The notes: generated from the letters alone by a model not told the origin. Positions 29,228-38,280 are shown, counted from the stretch's first letter. The stretch: 64,000 nucleotides of DNA from Collimonas humicola (GCF_018304945.1 NZ_JAGQEE010000001.1:62001-126000); one strand, 5' to 3'. Translations and numbers: made by a program.

Positions 29228-31495
29228 ATGGTTTCGCTCACTGCAACACAACGCGCTACGCAAATCCAGCTGTGCACCGCCGGCCTGAGTGCGGCGGACA
29301 GCGCGCGCGTGCTGGACGCGCTGGCGTTCGTCGAGCCGCTGTACGCCGATAACGTCATCACTACCGGCCAGAGCACGCTCGATTTTTCACAAGGCGTGGC
29401 CAGCATCCTGGCCTTGCTCGATACCGATGTCGAAACCCGCATCGCCGCCTTGCTGTTCGAACTGCCCTTGCTGGACGCCAGCTACGCCGACACCATCGAG
29501 CAGCGCTTCGGCAAGGAAATCTCCGACCTGGTCAGCGGCATCCGCCAGCTGATGCGCCTGCACGGCTTTACCTTCGGCTTGCCGCAGGAAGTCATGCGCG
29601 GCAAGAACGCTGCGCAACAGGCCGCCAGCCAGGTCGAAACCCTGCGCAAGATGCTGCTGGCGATGGCCACCGACATGCGGGTGGTGCTGGTGCGGCTGGC
29701 TTCGCGCGTCACCGCGCTGCGCTATTTTTCCGAGCAAAAGATGGAAAACGAGCGCACCAGCCAGTATGCGCGCGAAACGCTGGACCTGTATGCGCCGCTA
29801 GCCAACCGGCTCGGCATCTGGCAGCTCAAGTGGGAGCTGGAAGACCTGTCGTTCCGTTTCATCGATCCGGTCACCTACAAGCGCATCGCCAAGATGCTGG
29901 AAGAGCGCCGCATCGAGCGTGAAGGCTTTGTCGATGCCGCCATCACGCGTTTGCGCAGCGAGCTGGCGGCGGCGGACATCAAGGCCGAAGTGTCGGGGCG
30001 GCCCAAGCATATCTTCAGCATCTGGAACAAGATGCAAGGCAAGGACCTGGATTTTTCCGAGCTGTACGACGTCCGCGCTTTCCGCGTGATCGTCGACGAT
30101 GTCAAGACTTGCTACACGGTGCTGGGCATCGTGCACAACATCTGGGTGCCGATCCCGAAAGAGTTCGACGACTACATCTCGCGCCCGAAACAGAACGGCT
30201 ATCAGTCGCTGCATACGGTGGTGCTGGCCGATGACGATCGCGCCCTGGAAGTGCAGATCCGCACCAATGAAATGCACCATTTCGCCGAATACGGGGTGGC
30301 GGCGCACTGGCGCTACAAGGAATCCGGCGGCTCCAATTTCTCGGCGCAGAAATACGACGAGAAGATCGCCTGGCTGCGTCAGCTGCTGGCCTGGAAAAGC
30401 GAAGTGGTGGATGCGGTGGTGGAGCATGAAGACAGCCGCCGCGAGTGGCTGGAAAAACTTAAGCAGGCTACCCTCAACGACCACATCTATGTGCTGACGC
30501 CGCAGGCGCGCGTGATCGAATTGCCGAGCGGCGCCACGCCCATCGATTTCGCCTACTACCTGCACACCGACGTCGGCCACCGCTGCCGCGGCGCGCGGGT
30601 GGACGGCAGCATGGTGCCGCTGAACACGCCGCTGAAGAACGGCCAGACGGTGGAAATCATCACGGCCAAGAACGCCCCCGGCGGCTCCGGCCCCTCGCGC
30701 GACTGGCTCACGCCGGGCTACGCCGCCAGCGCCCGCACCCGTTCCAAGGTGCGCGCCTGGTTCAACGCCATCGAACAGCAGGAGACCCTGGCCACCGGCC
30801 GCAGCCTGCTGGACAAGACCCTGCAGCGCGAAGGCAAGACCGCGGTCAACCTGGAAGAGCTGGCGCGCAAGCTGGAATTCGCCAAGCTGGAAGATCTGCT
30901 GCTGGCGTTAGGCAAGGATGAGTTCAGCCTGCGCCACGTCGAGCAGGCGCTGCACGACGACCACGGCATCAAGCCGATCGAGCACGGCAGCGAGTTCGAA
31001 GAAGCCGCTATCACCCGCAAGAGCCGCGCCTCCAGTGTGGTGCATGGCGGTAAATCCGGCGTGCTGGTGGTCGGCACCGACGGCCTGATGACGCAGCTGG
31101 CCAAGTGCTGCAAGCCGGCGCCGCCTGATCCCGTGGTCGGCTTCATCACGCGTGGGAAGGGTGTCTCGATCCATCGCGAAAACTGCAAGAACTTCGCCGA
31201 GATGCGCATCAAGGCGCCGGAGCGGGTGATCCAGACGACCTGGGGTGCACAGGAAGCGGAAACCGTCTACCCGGTGGACATCTTCGTGCTGGCCAGCGAC
31301 CGCCAGGGCTTGCTGCGCGATATCTCGGAAGTATTCCTGCGTGAGAAAATCAACGTCATCGGCGTCAGCACGCAAAGCGCGAAGGCCCATGCGCGCATGG
31401 CGTTCACCGCCGAAATCGCCTCTACCGCCCAGCTGCAGAAGGCGCTGACGGTGATTCGCGAGGTGAAAGGGGTGCTGGAAGCCAAGCGCCAATAA
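29228..31495 (+). CDS. relA: GTP pyrophosphokinase RelA (monofunctional (p)ppGpp synthetase)
   Basis: A 755-residue RelA/SpoT protein making (p)ppGpp on starved ribosomes. The N-terminal hydrolase domain is degenerate: where bifunctional enzymes carry the catalytic His-Asp pair, this one reads ALLFELPLL (about residues 73-81). The synthetase domain is intact, with RPKHIFSIWNKM, the NGYQSLHTVV block and the EFDD signature (about residue 311) of monofunctional RelA instead of RxKD. TGS (about 415-475), the conserved-cysteine region and a C-terminal ACT domain follow. A separate SpoT is expected elsewhere. A hairpin with T-run follows. Confidence 0.95.
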   Translation: MVSLTATQRATQIQLCTAGLSAADSARVLDALAFVEPLYADNVITTGQSTLDFSQGVASILALLDTDVETRIAALLFELPLLDASYADTIEQRFGKEISDLVSGIRQLMRLHGFTFGLPQEVMRGKNAAQQAASQVETLRKMLLAMATDMRVVLVRLASRVTALRYFSEQKMENERTSQYARETLDLYAPLANRLGIWQLKWELEDLSFRFIDPVTYKRIAKMLEERRIEREGFVDAAITRLRSELAAADIKAEVSGRPKHIFSIWNKMQGKDLDFSELYDVRAFRVIVDDVKTCYTVLGIVHNIWVPIPKEFDDYISRPKQNGYQSLHTVVLADDDRALEVQIRTNEMHHFAEYGVAAHWRYKESGGSNFSAQKYDEKIAWLRQLLAWKSEVVDAVVEHEDSRREWLEKLKQATLNDHIYVLTPQARVIELPSGATPIDFAYYLHTDVGHRCRGARVDGSMVPLNTPLKNGQTVEIITAKNAPGGSGPSRDWLTPGYAASARTRSKVRAWFNAIEQQETLATGRSLLDKTLQREGKTAVNLEELARKLEFAKLEDLLLALGKDEFSLRHVEQALHDDHGIKPIEHGSEFEEAAITRKSRASSVVHGGKSGVLVVGTDGLMTQLAKCCKPAPPDPVVGFITRGKGVSIHRENCKNFAEMRIKAPERVIQTTWGAQEAETVYPVDIFVLASDRQGLLRDISEVFLREKINVIGVSTQSAKAHARMAFTAEIASTAQLQKALTVIREVKGVLEAKRQ

Positions 31496-31504
31496 GCCTG
31501 GCTC

Positions 31505-31551
31505 AGCAGGCGCGGGGAGGGCTGTCAGCTTTGTCTTCGCGCCTGCTTTAT
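31505..31551 (+). terminator. Intrinsic terminator after relA
   Basis: AGCAGGCGCG (31,505-31,514) pairs with CGCGCCTGCT (31,538-31,547), followed by TTATT. It separates relA from tRNA-Val. Confidence 0.7.
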
Positions 31552-31587
31552 TTCCCAGAAACTTTGTGTCATAATAGCGGCCTCTCC

Positions 31588-31662
31588 GGGAGGTTAGCTC
31601 AGGGGTAGAGCGATCGCCTCACACGCGATAGGTCACAAGTTCGAAACTTGTACTTCCCACCA
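31588..31662 (+). tRNA. tRNA-Val (anticodon CAC)
   Basis: A 75-nt tRNA. The acceptor stem pairs GGGAGGT with ACTTCCC, followed by encoded ACCA. The anticodon stem ATCGC/GCGAT encloses CTCACAC, giving CAC. A CATAAT -10 element lies at 31,570-31,575. The 3' end is 25 bp from an integrase remnant, so this tRNA is the likely insertion site of the accessory region. Confidence 0.93.
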
Positions 31663-31686
31663 AGATTCCTGTTTTAAATCAATAAG

Positions 31687-32540
31687 TTAAGCCGGTCGTG
31701 AAAATCCCAGGGATAGTTCAGGGATGTTTTCATTAATCTGGGCTTCGATTTTGATCATTTCCCTGTCATCGTCTTGGTGACTAATCCACTTTGCATAGTC
31801 CCGGTAAAACACGTCTAGGCTATGTCCAAGCTGGGCCGCCATGTATGCAGGTTGCGCGCCCGCCATCAATCCCACCGTTGCATATGTCGCTCTCGTGCTA
31901 TATGGGTGCCGACGGCGTATGCCTAGTAATTTCAAGGTTGGATTCCACTAAGGCTCCCTGATGTTTTGTTCCTTGGCCCAGGGCTTATTGGTGTTCGGGT
32001 TATGGAAGACTCGACCGCTTTCATCCAGGTAGGTCTATGCCTTTTGACGCTTCAGGGCTTGGAAGGCACGAGTCGTTAAATTGACAGTCCGCTCTCTGGA
32101 CGTCTTAGTATCCACCATTTCACCACGGACAAATGCCTGCTTGACGACGACGGTTCTATTGCTGAAGTCGACATCCTTCTATTCAAGCCCAATACCTTCG
32201 CCCGTTCGCAGACCACCGAAAAACATAAAATCATAGAAATTGTGGACCTGTTGCGGACAGTCTCAGACAAACTAGCAATGATTTTATTTGCCTCGATCAG
32301 ACTGAATGGGTCGGGCTTTTTCCTCTGCCATGAGGCACTTGCAATGGCGTTGCAGGGATTACTGGTTATTAAGCCATCGGCCACAGCAAGGTTGAGGGCG
32401 CTACTGAGTATGGCATGTGCAATGTGCCGCAAGAGAAAGAGTGTCGGGCAATTCGCGCGTGGGGATGATCTATGCAGGATGCGTCGGTTGACCCAGCGAA
32501 TCAGCCAGTTGCGGGAAGCGTACGATAAGGTATGCCGCAA
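31687..32540 (-). pseudogene. Degraded tyrosine integrase next to tRNA-Val
   Basis: Read on the minus strand, the remnant gives in order a core-binding region (SALNLAVADGLITSNPCNAI, then KKPDPFSLIEANKIIASL), a frameshift near 32,240, the catalytic-Arg region MFFGGLRTGEGIG, three in-frame stops, the HPYSTRATYA and QLGHS motifs, and the nucleophile tyrosine region DVFYRDYAKWI. It ends 25 bp from the tRNA 3' end, the usual position for an island integrase. The last 82 codons still form an open frame (31,687-31,935). The N-terminal domain is missing or replaced by the repeat at 32,488. Confidence 0.85.
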
Positions 32541-32728
32541 GAATGAGGTGTTCCAGAATGATGTTCTGGCAGGTTCGATTCTGGAGAGCGCTGTTGATGC
32601 CGCCGGCGACGCTGCGTGTAAGGCAAAGCAGTTTGTAGAACGTCGATCAATGATTGCTGAATTTCGCGTGAAAGCGGCAACGGACGATGGTAGCTCCCCA
32701 TTATTTTTGTTGGCTCAAACTTGACCTG
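32488..32728 (+). repeat. Repeat family R, copy 1: 3' end of an unknown gene
   Basis: The longest copy of a repeated gene end. It encodes QRISQLREAYDKVCRKNEVF then KAKQFVERRSMIAEFRVKA and SPLF, stopping at the TGA in CAAACTTGACCTG (32,716-32,728). Differences from copy 2 (33,621) are largely synonymous or conservative without indels, showing the segment was once under coding selection. I do not recognise the protein. It is fused upstream to the integrase remnant, so no intact start is visible; the frame is open from 32,242. Confidence 0.75.
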
Positions 32729-32746
32729 ATATCTGCTTCGGCCGGC

Positions 32747-32812
32747 CTTAATGTCAGCTTAATGTTGTCTTAATAATGTCTTAATTCTATTGCATTGATT
32801 TCACTTTATATT
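32747..32812 (+). promoter_or_regulatory. Promoter with four 11-bp-phased CTTAAT boxes, copy 1
   Basis: CTTAAT occurs at 32,747, 32,758, 32,769 and 32,780, each exactly 11 bp apart. A TATATT -10 element follows at 32,807-32,812. The fourth box overlaps the place of a -35 element, which is otherwise poor. Direct repeats of the form YTTAAK with N5 spacing are the known binding pattern of PmrA/QseB-type OmpR-family response regulators; assignment to any one regulator is inference. Confidence 0.6.
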
Positions 32813-32818
32813 TGCTCT

Positions 32819-32896
32819 GTCATTCATCATGACAGTAAGTCTCCTAATCCCTGATGGGCTGTCATGTGCCTGCAACCGAGAGGTTGCGGGCATTTC
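32819..32896 (+). ncRNA. Candidate short terminated RNA or leader, copy 1
   Basis: From the expected transcription start, about 75 nt lead to a 10-bp stem GCCTGCAACC/GGTTGCGGGC (32,868-32,891) with a GAGA loop followed by ATTT. A second pairing CATGACAG (32,829) with CTGTCATG lies within it. The related copy at 38,353 keeps the terminal stem through a compensatory change. Could be a small RNA or a terminated leader of the DUF4096 gene that starts at 32,935. Confidence 0.45.
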
Positions 32897-32934
32897 GAAG
32901 TTTTAATTGGAAACAGAAAAATAATTTTTTCATC

Positions 32935-33297
32935 ATGCGTAGAAATTTTAAATTCGAAAAAACACTTCGGAATGATCAATGGGAAAAATTGGAACATACC
33001 TTCCCCGAAATCTTTAAAAAAAATTATCGCCGCCATAATGTCCGTCTTTTTATCGACGCTGTATTGTGGGTTACAGGGAATAACACAGCATGGAACTATC
33101 TGCCCGAAAAATACGGTAGTAAAACTTCTATTTACTCTCGCTTTTGTCGCTGGAGTGAAGAGGAAATCTGGCATTCCTTAGCGTTAAAGTTCGGTGATGA
33201 CAATGAGCTGAAAGCGTTGTTCGGCTCGGTTGTTGAGCGCGCTGATCTTTTTATCAAGGCCAAGGAGTACCGAAATTTAAATGGAGCGGAGGGATAA
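32935..33297 (+). CDS. Stand-alone DUF4096 protein (transposase N-terminal domain)
   Basis: A protein of about 120 residues consisting only of the helix-turn-helix-like DUF4096 domain found at the N-terminus of IS5-type transposases: LRNDQWEKLEHTFPE, then RLFIDAVLWVTGNNTAWNYL and SIYSRFCRWSEEEIW. No DDE catalytic domain follows; the frame stops normally at 33,297. The ATG at 32,935 is preferred, with a frame open from 32,854. AT-rich and unlike the core in base use. A paralogue is at 56,997. It may be a remnant or a domesticated DNA-binding protein. Confidence 0.65.
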   Translation: MRRNFKFEKTLRNDQWEKLEHTFPEIFKKNYRRHNVRLFIDAVLWVTGNNTAWNYLPEKYGSKTSIYSRFCRWSEEEIWHSLALKFGDDNELKALFGSVVERADLFIKAKEYRNLNGAEG

Positions 33298-33302
33298 GGT
33301 CA

Positions 33303-33341
33303 ACAGCTATCCATTATTTGTAGTGACTTAAACTTGACCTG
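33303..33341 (+). repeat. Repeat family R, terminal fragment
   Basis: Only the last part of the repeat: AGCTATCCATTATTTG followed by TTAAACTTGACCTG, matching the ends of copies 1 and 4. It lies directly after the DUF4096 stop codon. Confidence 0.6.
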
Positions 33342-33620
33342 GGTAATCCCCCCCGCAAAAAAGTATCGGCTAAAAGTAGAATTTTCTTAAATGCGATTTT
33401 GAGGAAGTTTTACATGAAGACATCACGCATTTCGAACTTACGCTGATGCTGGAAAGGCGGGGGAGTTCAGATAGAAGAGCGGGACAACAGTAATATTTAC
33501 CAGCTTCCAACATTCGCAAAATAATAGCTTTTCATTTTCGACGAAAGTACATCTGAAAATTGAAATTTGCGTAGCAAAAGAAAAGGGCCCACATGCCGTG
33601 AGCCTTTCAGATATTGGAGC
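33342..33620. other. Gene-poor AT-rich gap
   Basis: I see no convincing gene, hairpin or promoter here; short frames exist but none has a family signature. Confidence 0.5.
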
Positions 33621-33797
33621 TATGCTGCAAAAACGAGGTATTTCAGAACGATGTCCTGGCAGGACCGATCCTGGAGGGCACAGTGGGCGCCGCCGGCGCC
33701 GCTGCGTGTAAGGCAAAGCAGTTTGTGGAGCGCCGGTCGATGATCGCCGATTTCCGCGCGAAGGCGGCGACAAATGATGGCAGCTATCCATTATTTG
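33621..33797 (+). repeat. Repeat family R, copy 2
   Basis: Encodes CKNEVFQNDVLAGPILEG, then ACKAKQFVERRSMIADFRAK and YPLF in one open frame that runs on to a stop at 33,838. Aligned to copy 1 without indels, with changes such as TTC/TTT, AAT/AAC and GTT/GTC that keep the amino acid. Upstream sequence is unrelated to copy 1. Confidence 0.7.
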
Positions 33798-33936
33798 CGA
33801 AAGAAAGTGATGTATCTGAGGGGCGGGTGCGCAGATGACTGCAAGCAGACGTTCATCGACGTGATTGAAGAACCCGTCCAGTTCGTCAACTTTCCGGCAA
33901 AAAGCAAGCCTTTCGCTTGTGTAGCCACAACGCCGT

Positions 33937-36273
33937 TCAGAACACCCGTCCCAACTGCAGATACAGATTCCAGACGCCGCGTGGAGCAACAGCTGCACCA
34001 AAGTACAGCGGACCGAGCAAACTATTTCCCCCTACAAACAAGCTTGCGTTCTTTTTGTAAGGACCGCGGCCAAACTCAGTCCGCGTATACCAGACATCTC
34101 CAATCTCAAGGCTGCTGCCCAGCACCACATTGCGTAAGCCAGGTAAATTCAAATCTGGCATGTCCCGCAGATAACTGGCACGACCATACAACAAGTAGCT
34201 CCCGTTAAATTGGTCCGTGCTGTAAGCCGACAGGTGCTGGAAACCTCCCAAGGTAAACCCGAGGCCGCCATTGCCCGCGGCATCACCCGCATTCGCATAG
34301 GTGCCGGCGGCCTCCAACGCCAGGTTGAGTGTATGGGGACCCTTGCTGACCGCCCACAGTGCCTTGCCTTGCACATCGTTGTAACGATTTCCGGTGGCGC
34401 CAAACGCGATGTTATTGACGGCAGAAAGATAGTAGCCTTTGCGCGGAAACAAAGGATCGTCGAGCTGATCGACGGTTATTTGCGAGCGAATGATGGGTTG
34501 GTTTTGCCGAGTGCGCTCAAACATAAAAAATGCGCCGTCCGGGTAGATAACGATCGGTGACAAGTAGGACGGCGCAATTGTCTGCCACTGATAATTGGCG
34601 CCGACACGCAACTCTCCGATCCGCCACAGCGGGATGCCGATGTCTATGCCGACCTTGGTCGTGTCGCTCTGAATGCCTAGGAGTGGAAGGGTTTTTGAGC
34701 TGGCATCGTCGCCACCGCCATAAAAATCAGCATGGCGGCGCTGGTATTCTGCATAGGGCGCCACATACAGACCGACGGTATTCCATAACGGCTGCCGCAA
34801 TTCGCTACGCAGGCTGGTTTGTGCGCTGCCCAGTACGATGTCGTTGCGCCACTCCAAACCGCTTGCGGTCAACCATGGCAAACGGTGCCCCAACTGCAAG
34901 TTGAAATTTCCGCGGCCATTGAATGTATTCGATACGCCCAGGCCGAACAGCAGAAAATTCGGGCCCCAGGATTTTTCATCTGCATCCACCTTCAGCACGT
35001 TGTGGCCGTTCTCCGTCACCAGCTCCTGCGTCACGCTTTTGAAATCGCCGTTGGTCGCTAGCCGCGCTACATCCTTGTTCAAGGCTACCGGATTGTAGAA
35101 ATCGTTTTCCTTGACGTCCAACGCACGGCGCACCACCGCTGCCGGCACCTGGCCATTGTTGTTGATCTGAATCTCATCGATATGGGTATCCTGCGCGAGC
35201 ATCGGGCCGCCGCTGCGTGTCGCAAGATATTCTTTCCATTGCTGCTGCGGCAGCACCAGCGCCGCCAATTTGTCGCGCTGGCGCTCAGTCGCCTCGTAAC
35301 CGGCCTTGACACCGTCTTTGCCGCGGGAAAAATCGGCGAAGCCCAGATCACCCATATCAGGCTCGATCAATATATCGTCCTTCTTGAGCGAATCGAGCTG
35401 TCTCTTGACGTTCTGCTGAATCAGGATAGTCACCATCTGTTGTGCTACCGCCGTCGGCGAATCGAGGGTGGCGGGATCCTGCAGGTCGGTAGCAATATTG
35501 ACCGCGATAATGATGTCAGCGCCCATGCTGCGCGCCAGCGACACCGGCAGATTCTGCACCAGGCCGCCGTCCACCAGAGTGCGTCCATCCAGCTTGAGCG
35601 GTGCGAACAGGCCAGGCACGGCCATGCTGGCGCGGATGGCGCGCGGCAACGAGCCTTGGTTCAATATGACTTCGGCGCCGGTGCCGAGATCGGTCGCCAC
35701 CGCGCGGAAAGGCGTCGGCAGCTTGTCAAAGGAAATATTCGCCGGCAACTGCGGCGTCCAGTTCTGCAGCAAGGTCAGCAGATTATTACCCTGCACCAGG
35801 CCCTTCGGTAGTTTCAACTTGCCGTCGCCATAGCCCGCGGATAAGCCAATCGGATATTGATAATCGTCTTCGCGCTGGGACTGCGGCAATTCTGCCCGGT
35901 CGTTGCGGTCGAAAGCGATATCGCTCAAACTGGTCTCGGTCAGGATGCGGTCCAGTTCATCGACCGACAAGCCGCTCGCATACAGCCCTCCGACCACGGC
36001 GCCCATGCTGGTGGCGGCAACATAGTCAATCGGGATATGCATTTTCTCAAGCGCTTGCAACACTCCCAAATGTGCATAACCGCGCGCACCGCCGCCCGAC
36101 AGGACCAGGCCGATGCGGGGGCGAATCTGCACGTCGGTCTTTGTATTGCTGACTTCGATTGTGGCATTGGGTGCTGGCGACACGGCATGTACTTGGGCTA
36201 GCCCCAGCAATGCATACATGCTTACACCGCGAATTAACCAGAGCAGGATGTGAGGAAGCATCGACTTATTCAA
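33937..36273 (-). CDS. Patatin-like phospholipase with outer-membrane barrel (PlpD-type, type Vd secretion)
   Basis: A 778-residue protein with three parts. A signal peptide (about 1-30) is followed by a patatin domain (about 52-260). It has the oxyanion loop SGGGARGYAHLG, the nucleophile S89 in ATSMG (the usual first Gly is Ala) and the dyad aspartate D235 in DGGLVQNLP. A POTRA-like region (about 345-430) precedes a C-terminal 16-strand Omp85-like barrel ending in NLYLQLGRVF. This is the PlpD autotransporter layout, which exposes or releases a lipase. GC content resembles the core more than the neighbouring sequence. Confidence 0.92.
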   Translation of the reverse strand: MNKSMLPHILLWLIRGVSMYALLGLAQVHAVSPAPNATIEVSNTKTDVQIRPRIGLVLSGGGARGYAHLGVLQALEKMHIPIDYVAATSMGAVVGGLYASGLSVDELDRILTETSLSDIAFDRNDRAELPQSQREDDYQYPIGLSAGYGDGKLKLPKGLVQGNNLLTLLQNWTPQLPANISFDKLPTPFRAVATDLGTGAEVILNQGSLPRAIRASMAVPGLFAPLKLDGRTLVDGGLVQNLPVSLARSMGADIIIAVNIATDLQDPATLDSPTAVAQQMVTILIQQNVKRQLDSLKKDDILIEPDMGDLGFADFSRGKDGVKAGYEATERQRDKLAALVLPQQQWKEYLATRSGGPMLAQDTHIDEIQINNNGQVPAAVVRRALDVKENDFYNPVALNKDVARLATNGDFKSVTQELVTENGHNVLKVDADEKSWGPNFLLFGLGVSNTFNGRGNFNLQLGHRLPWLTASGLEWRNDIVLGSAQTSLRSELRQPLWNTVGLYVAPYAEYQRRHADFYGGGDDASSKTLPLLGIQSDTTKVGIDIGIPLWRIGELRVGANYQWQTIAPSYLSPIVIYPDGAFFMFERTRQNQPIIRSQITVDQLDDPLFPRKGYYLSAVNNIAFGATGNRYNDVQGKALWAVSKGPHTLNLALEAAGTYANAGDAAGNGGLGFTLGGFQHLSAYSTDQFNGSYLLYGRASYLRDMPDLNLPGLRNVVLGSSLEIGDVWYTRTEFGRGPYKKNASLFVGGNSLLGPLYFGAAVAPRGVWNLYLQLGRVF

Positions 36274-36554
36274 ATTGTTCTGCCCTTTTTATACGCTGAA
36301 GAATGTTAGGGATATTGACATTCGCTTGAGCTTTAACGGCAGTGTCGACGGAACGATCACAACGAATTACTCGAAGCAAGAGACCGGTTTTTTACTCAGT
36401 GGGGACGGAAAAAATATGGCGACGTGAACAGTGTGGGAGGCACTGCTCGCGTCGCCGCGTGGCAGTATATAACCGCAAGAAAAGTCGGGGTCGCACTATT
36501 TTTTAGGTGAAGTTCAGGCTAGGAAAATGAACTGGAGGCACTCTCCATCCCGGC

Positions 36555-36971
36555 TTACTTAACAATCACAAAAGGCATATTGTGTTGAAAAGCAGGACTT
36601 GGATCCTTGACGGTCGAAGTCATTATGTCGCATCTTTGCTCGGGACTTAATGGCGGATAAAATTTTCCAGTGAGCAATCCAATTCCCATGCTTGTTGCAA
36701 AGGTGGTCAAGCCGCTTGGGGCCGGGGGGCAGGTCTTGCTCCCATCGGGCGATTTTGTGTTTTTCCTTGCTATATTCGAGCTTGCCACGTCTGATGATAT
36801 GTCGTTACTGCCATTTTTTACTACGTTACTTTTTAACGATTTGCTGTAATCACGCGATACCGCTTTAATTGCAGCATCTATGTCCGTATCGTTGCTAACA
36901 GCCGTTGCTGGCGCGGCGACAAGTACACATATAACAATTAACGGGGCATGCAGGGGAAATGAATTTCTCAT
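36555..36971 (-). CDS. Secreted hypothetical protein
   Basis: A 138-residue protein with a clear Sec signal peptide (residues 1-25, cleavage near ATA-VSN). The mature part is Ser/Asn/Lys-rich with two cysteines and a GIGLLTGKFYPPLSPEQRC segment that looks like a folded core. No family recognised. Same strand as the patatin gene but 281 bp upstream of it with AT-rich sequence between, so probably not one operon. Confidence 0.55.
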   Translation of the reverse strand: MRNSFPLHAPLIVICVLVAAPATAVSNDTDIDAAIKAVSRDYSKSLKSNVVKNGSNDISSDVASSNIARKNTKSPDGSKTCPPAPSGLTTFATSMGIGLLTGKFYPPLSPEQRCDIMTSTVKDPSPAFQHNMPFVIVK

Positions 36972-37295
36972 CAGATCTTTCGCGACAAATTACGAATTAC
37001 AGGGCAATGGCTAATAGCTACCTAGTGATGGTGCAAATAGCGTTATTTAATCAAATGCAAAAGTAAAAAACTTTCAGCTATCAACGTAAGCAAGGACTTC
37101 CCGATTGAACCCGAATTGACTGCCTTCTAGGCTAGGGCAGTATAGTCAACATATATGAAGGAAGAATGAAGGTCCGGGCTCGTCTGAAAAATGAGCAAGT
37201 TTCCCGGCCAGCGTGATACGTGCGTCTCATGTCATTTAATGATCGGTCTTTGTTCTACAGAGACAATGGCATTGTGTCTCCACGTTGTAGCACGC

Positions 37296-37376
37296 CAAGG
37301 TCACAAAAAAGGGCCGACATATCACTATCCGGCTCGGCCTTTACTTGGTTTTAGTGTGACCGATCAAGCATTGATT
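37296..37376. repeat. Repeat B, copy 1
   Basis: About 81 bp (CAAGGTCACAAAAAAGGGCC to GCATTGATT) matching 39,201-39,281 at most positions, same orientation. The rest of 36,972-37,437 holds no gene that I can support. Confidence 0.75.
37303..37340 (-). terminator. Terminator for the secreted protein gene at 37,438
   Basis: On the minus strand AGGCCGA pairs with TCGGCCC, followed by T6. It lies about 100 bp beyond the stop of the minus-strand gene and inside repeat B. Confidence 0.6.
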
Positions 37377-37437
37377 AATGATTCGCTGTTGCGACATTTG
37401 CCGTCCCCCAGGGAACGTGAGCCGAATACCGACGACT

Positions 37438-37863
37438 TTAGTCGGTCGACATCCTGCAGCCACTTGATGTAACACTCTTTGGCGAGTTGAACATATCTGC
37501 GGACTGTTGTGGAGATGGATCTTGCCCTCCACGGTACTGATTATTGTAATTGTTCCTAGCGGTGTTCGACTCTTCATGCGTTCCGCATTTAAAACGCTCC
37601 TTCGCCAAAGAGAATGATTTCCCCGCCCCCTTATTCAGCGCGTTGTCCTCGTTGATATTCGGGATTCTTTTTTCAGTGTCTGTTAAGAGAATTTTCTTTC
37701 GTTCCGCAGGCAGCAAGCGATTGAAATACTGTGTTGCAGAAGATTGATTTTCTTCATCTTTGTTGTGTGAGCTCGTTTGAGCGTGCAGCGTGGTATTCCC
37801 CAAACTCCCTGCTACAACAAGCCATGAAGCGATACGGGAAAATCGATATAAGTGGTTTTTCAT
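37438..37863 (-). CDS. Secreted hypothetical protein
   Basis: A protein of 141 residues from the ATG at 37,863 (frame open 11 codons further). A signal peptide MKNHLYRFSRIASWLVVAG continues to a likely cleavage after HAQ. The mature protein is hydrophilic, Asn/Ser/Lys-rich, with two cysteines. No domain recognised. AT-rich like the rest of this stretch. A terminator follows in repeat B. Confidence 0.5.
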   Translation of the reverse strand: MKNHLYRFSRIASWLVVAGSLGNTTLHAQTSSHNKDEENQSSATQYFNRLLPAERKKILLTDTEKRIPNINEDNALNKGAGKSFSLAKERFKCGTHEESNTARNNYNNQYRGGQDPSPQQSADMFNSPKSVTSSGCRMSTD

Positions 37864-38060
37864 AACAGTCCGAAAAATAAAACGCCAAATCTGCATGACA
37901 AATTGTTATTTTATATAGCTATTATGAATATTAGATGAAGCGTATCTTGCCGACGATGCATTCGACGCAGGGAGCAGTGGGGCAGAACGTCGCCGCGATG
38001 GTCACTGTCTTGCTCAAGAGCGCCGCAGAGGTGAGGCTATCGCGGTCGCACCTGGATAGC

Positions 38061-38280
38061 TTGACCCGCGAATCAGCCAGCTGCAGGAAGCGTACGACAA
38101 GATGTGCCGCGAGAATGAGACGTTTCAGAACGATGCCCGGCCGGTTCAATCCTGGTGAGCGCAGGGGGGGGGGCGCCGGCGACGCCGCGTGTAAGGCCAA
38201 GCAGTTTGTAGAGCGCCGGTCGATGATTGCGAAATTTCGCGTGAAAGCGGCAACGGACGATGGTAGCTATCCATTACTGC
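38061..38280 (+). repeat. Repeat family R, copy 3 (frameshifted)
   Basis: Matches copy 1 from TTGACCC to CCATTA, but a one-base deletion near 38,068 and a G9 run near 38,165 break the frame. Unlike copies 1 and 4 it lacks the CAAACTTGACCTG end and runs directly into the CTTAAT boxes. Confidence 0.75.

Noticed and set aside
33438-34001. A 187-codon minus-strand frame overlapping the end of the patatin gene
   Set aside because: It runs antisense through repeat copy 2 and into the patatin gene in another frame; the sequence has no protein-like pattern.
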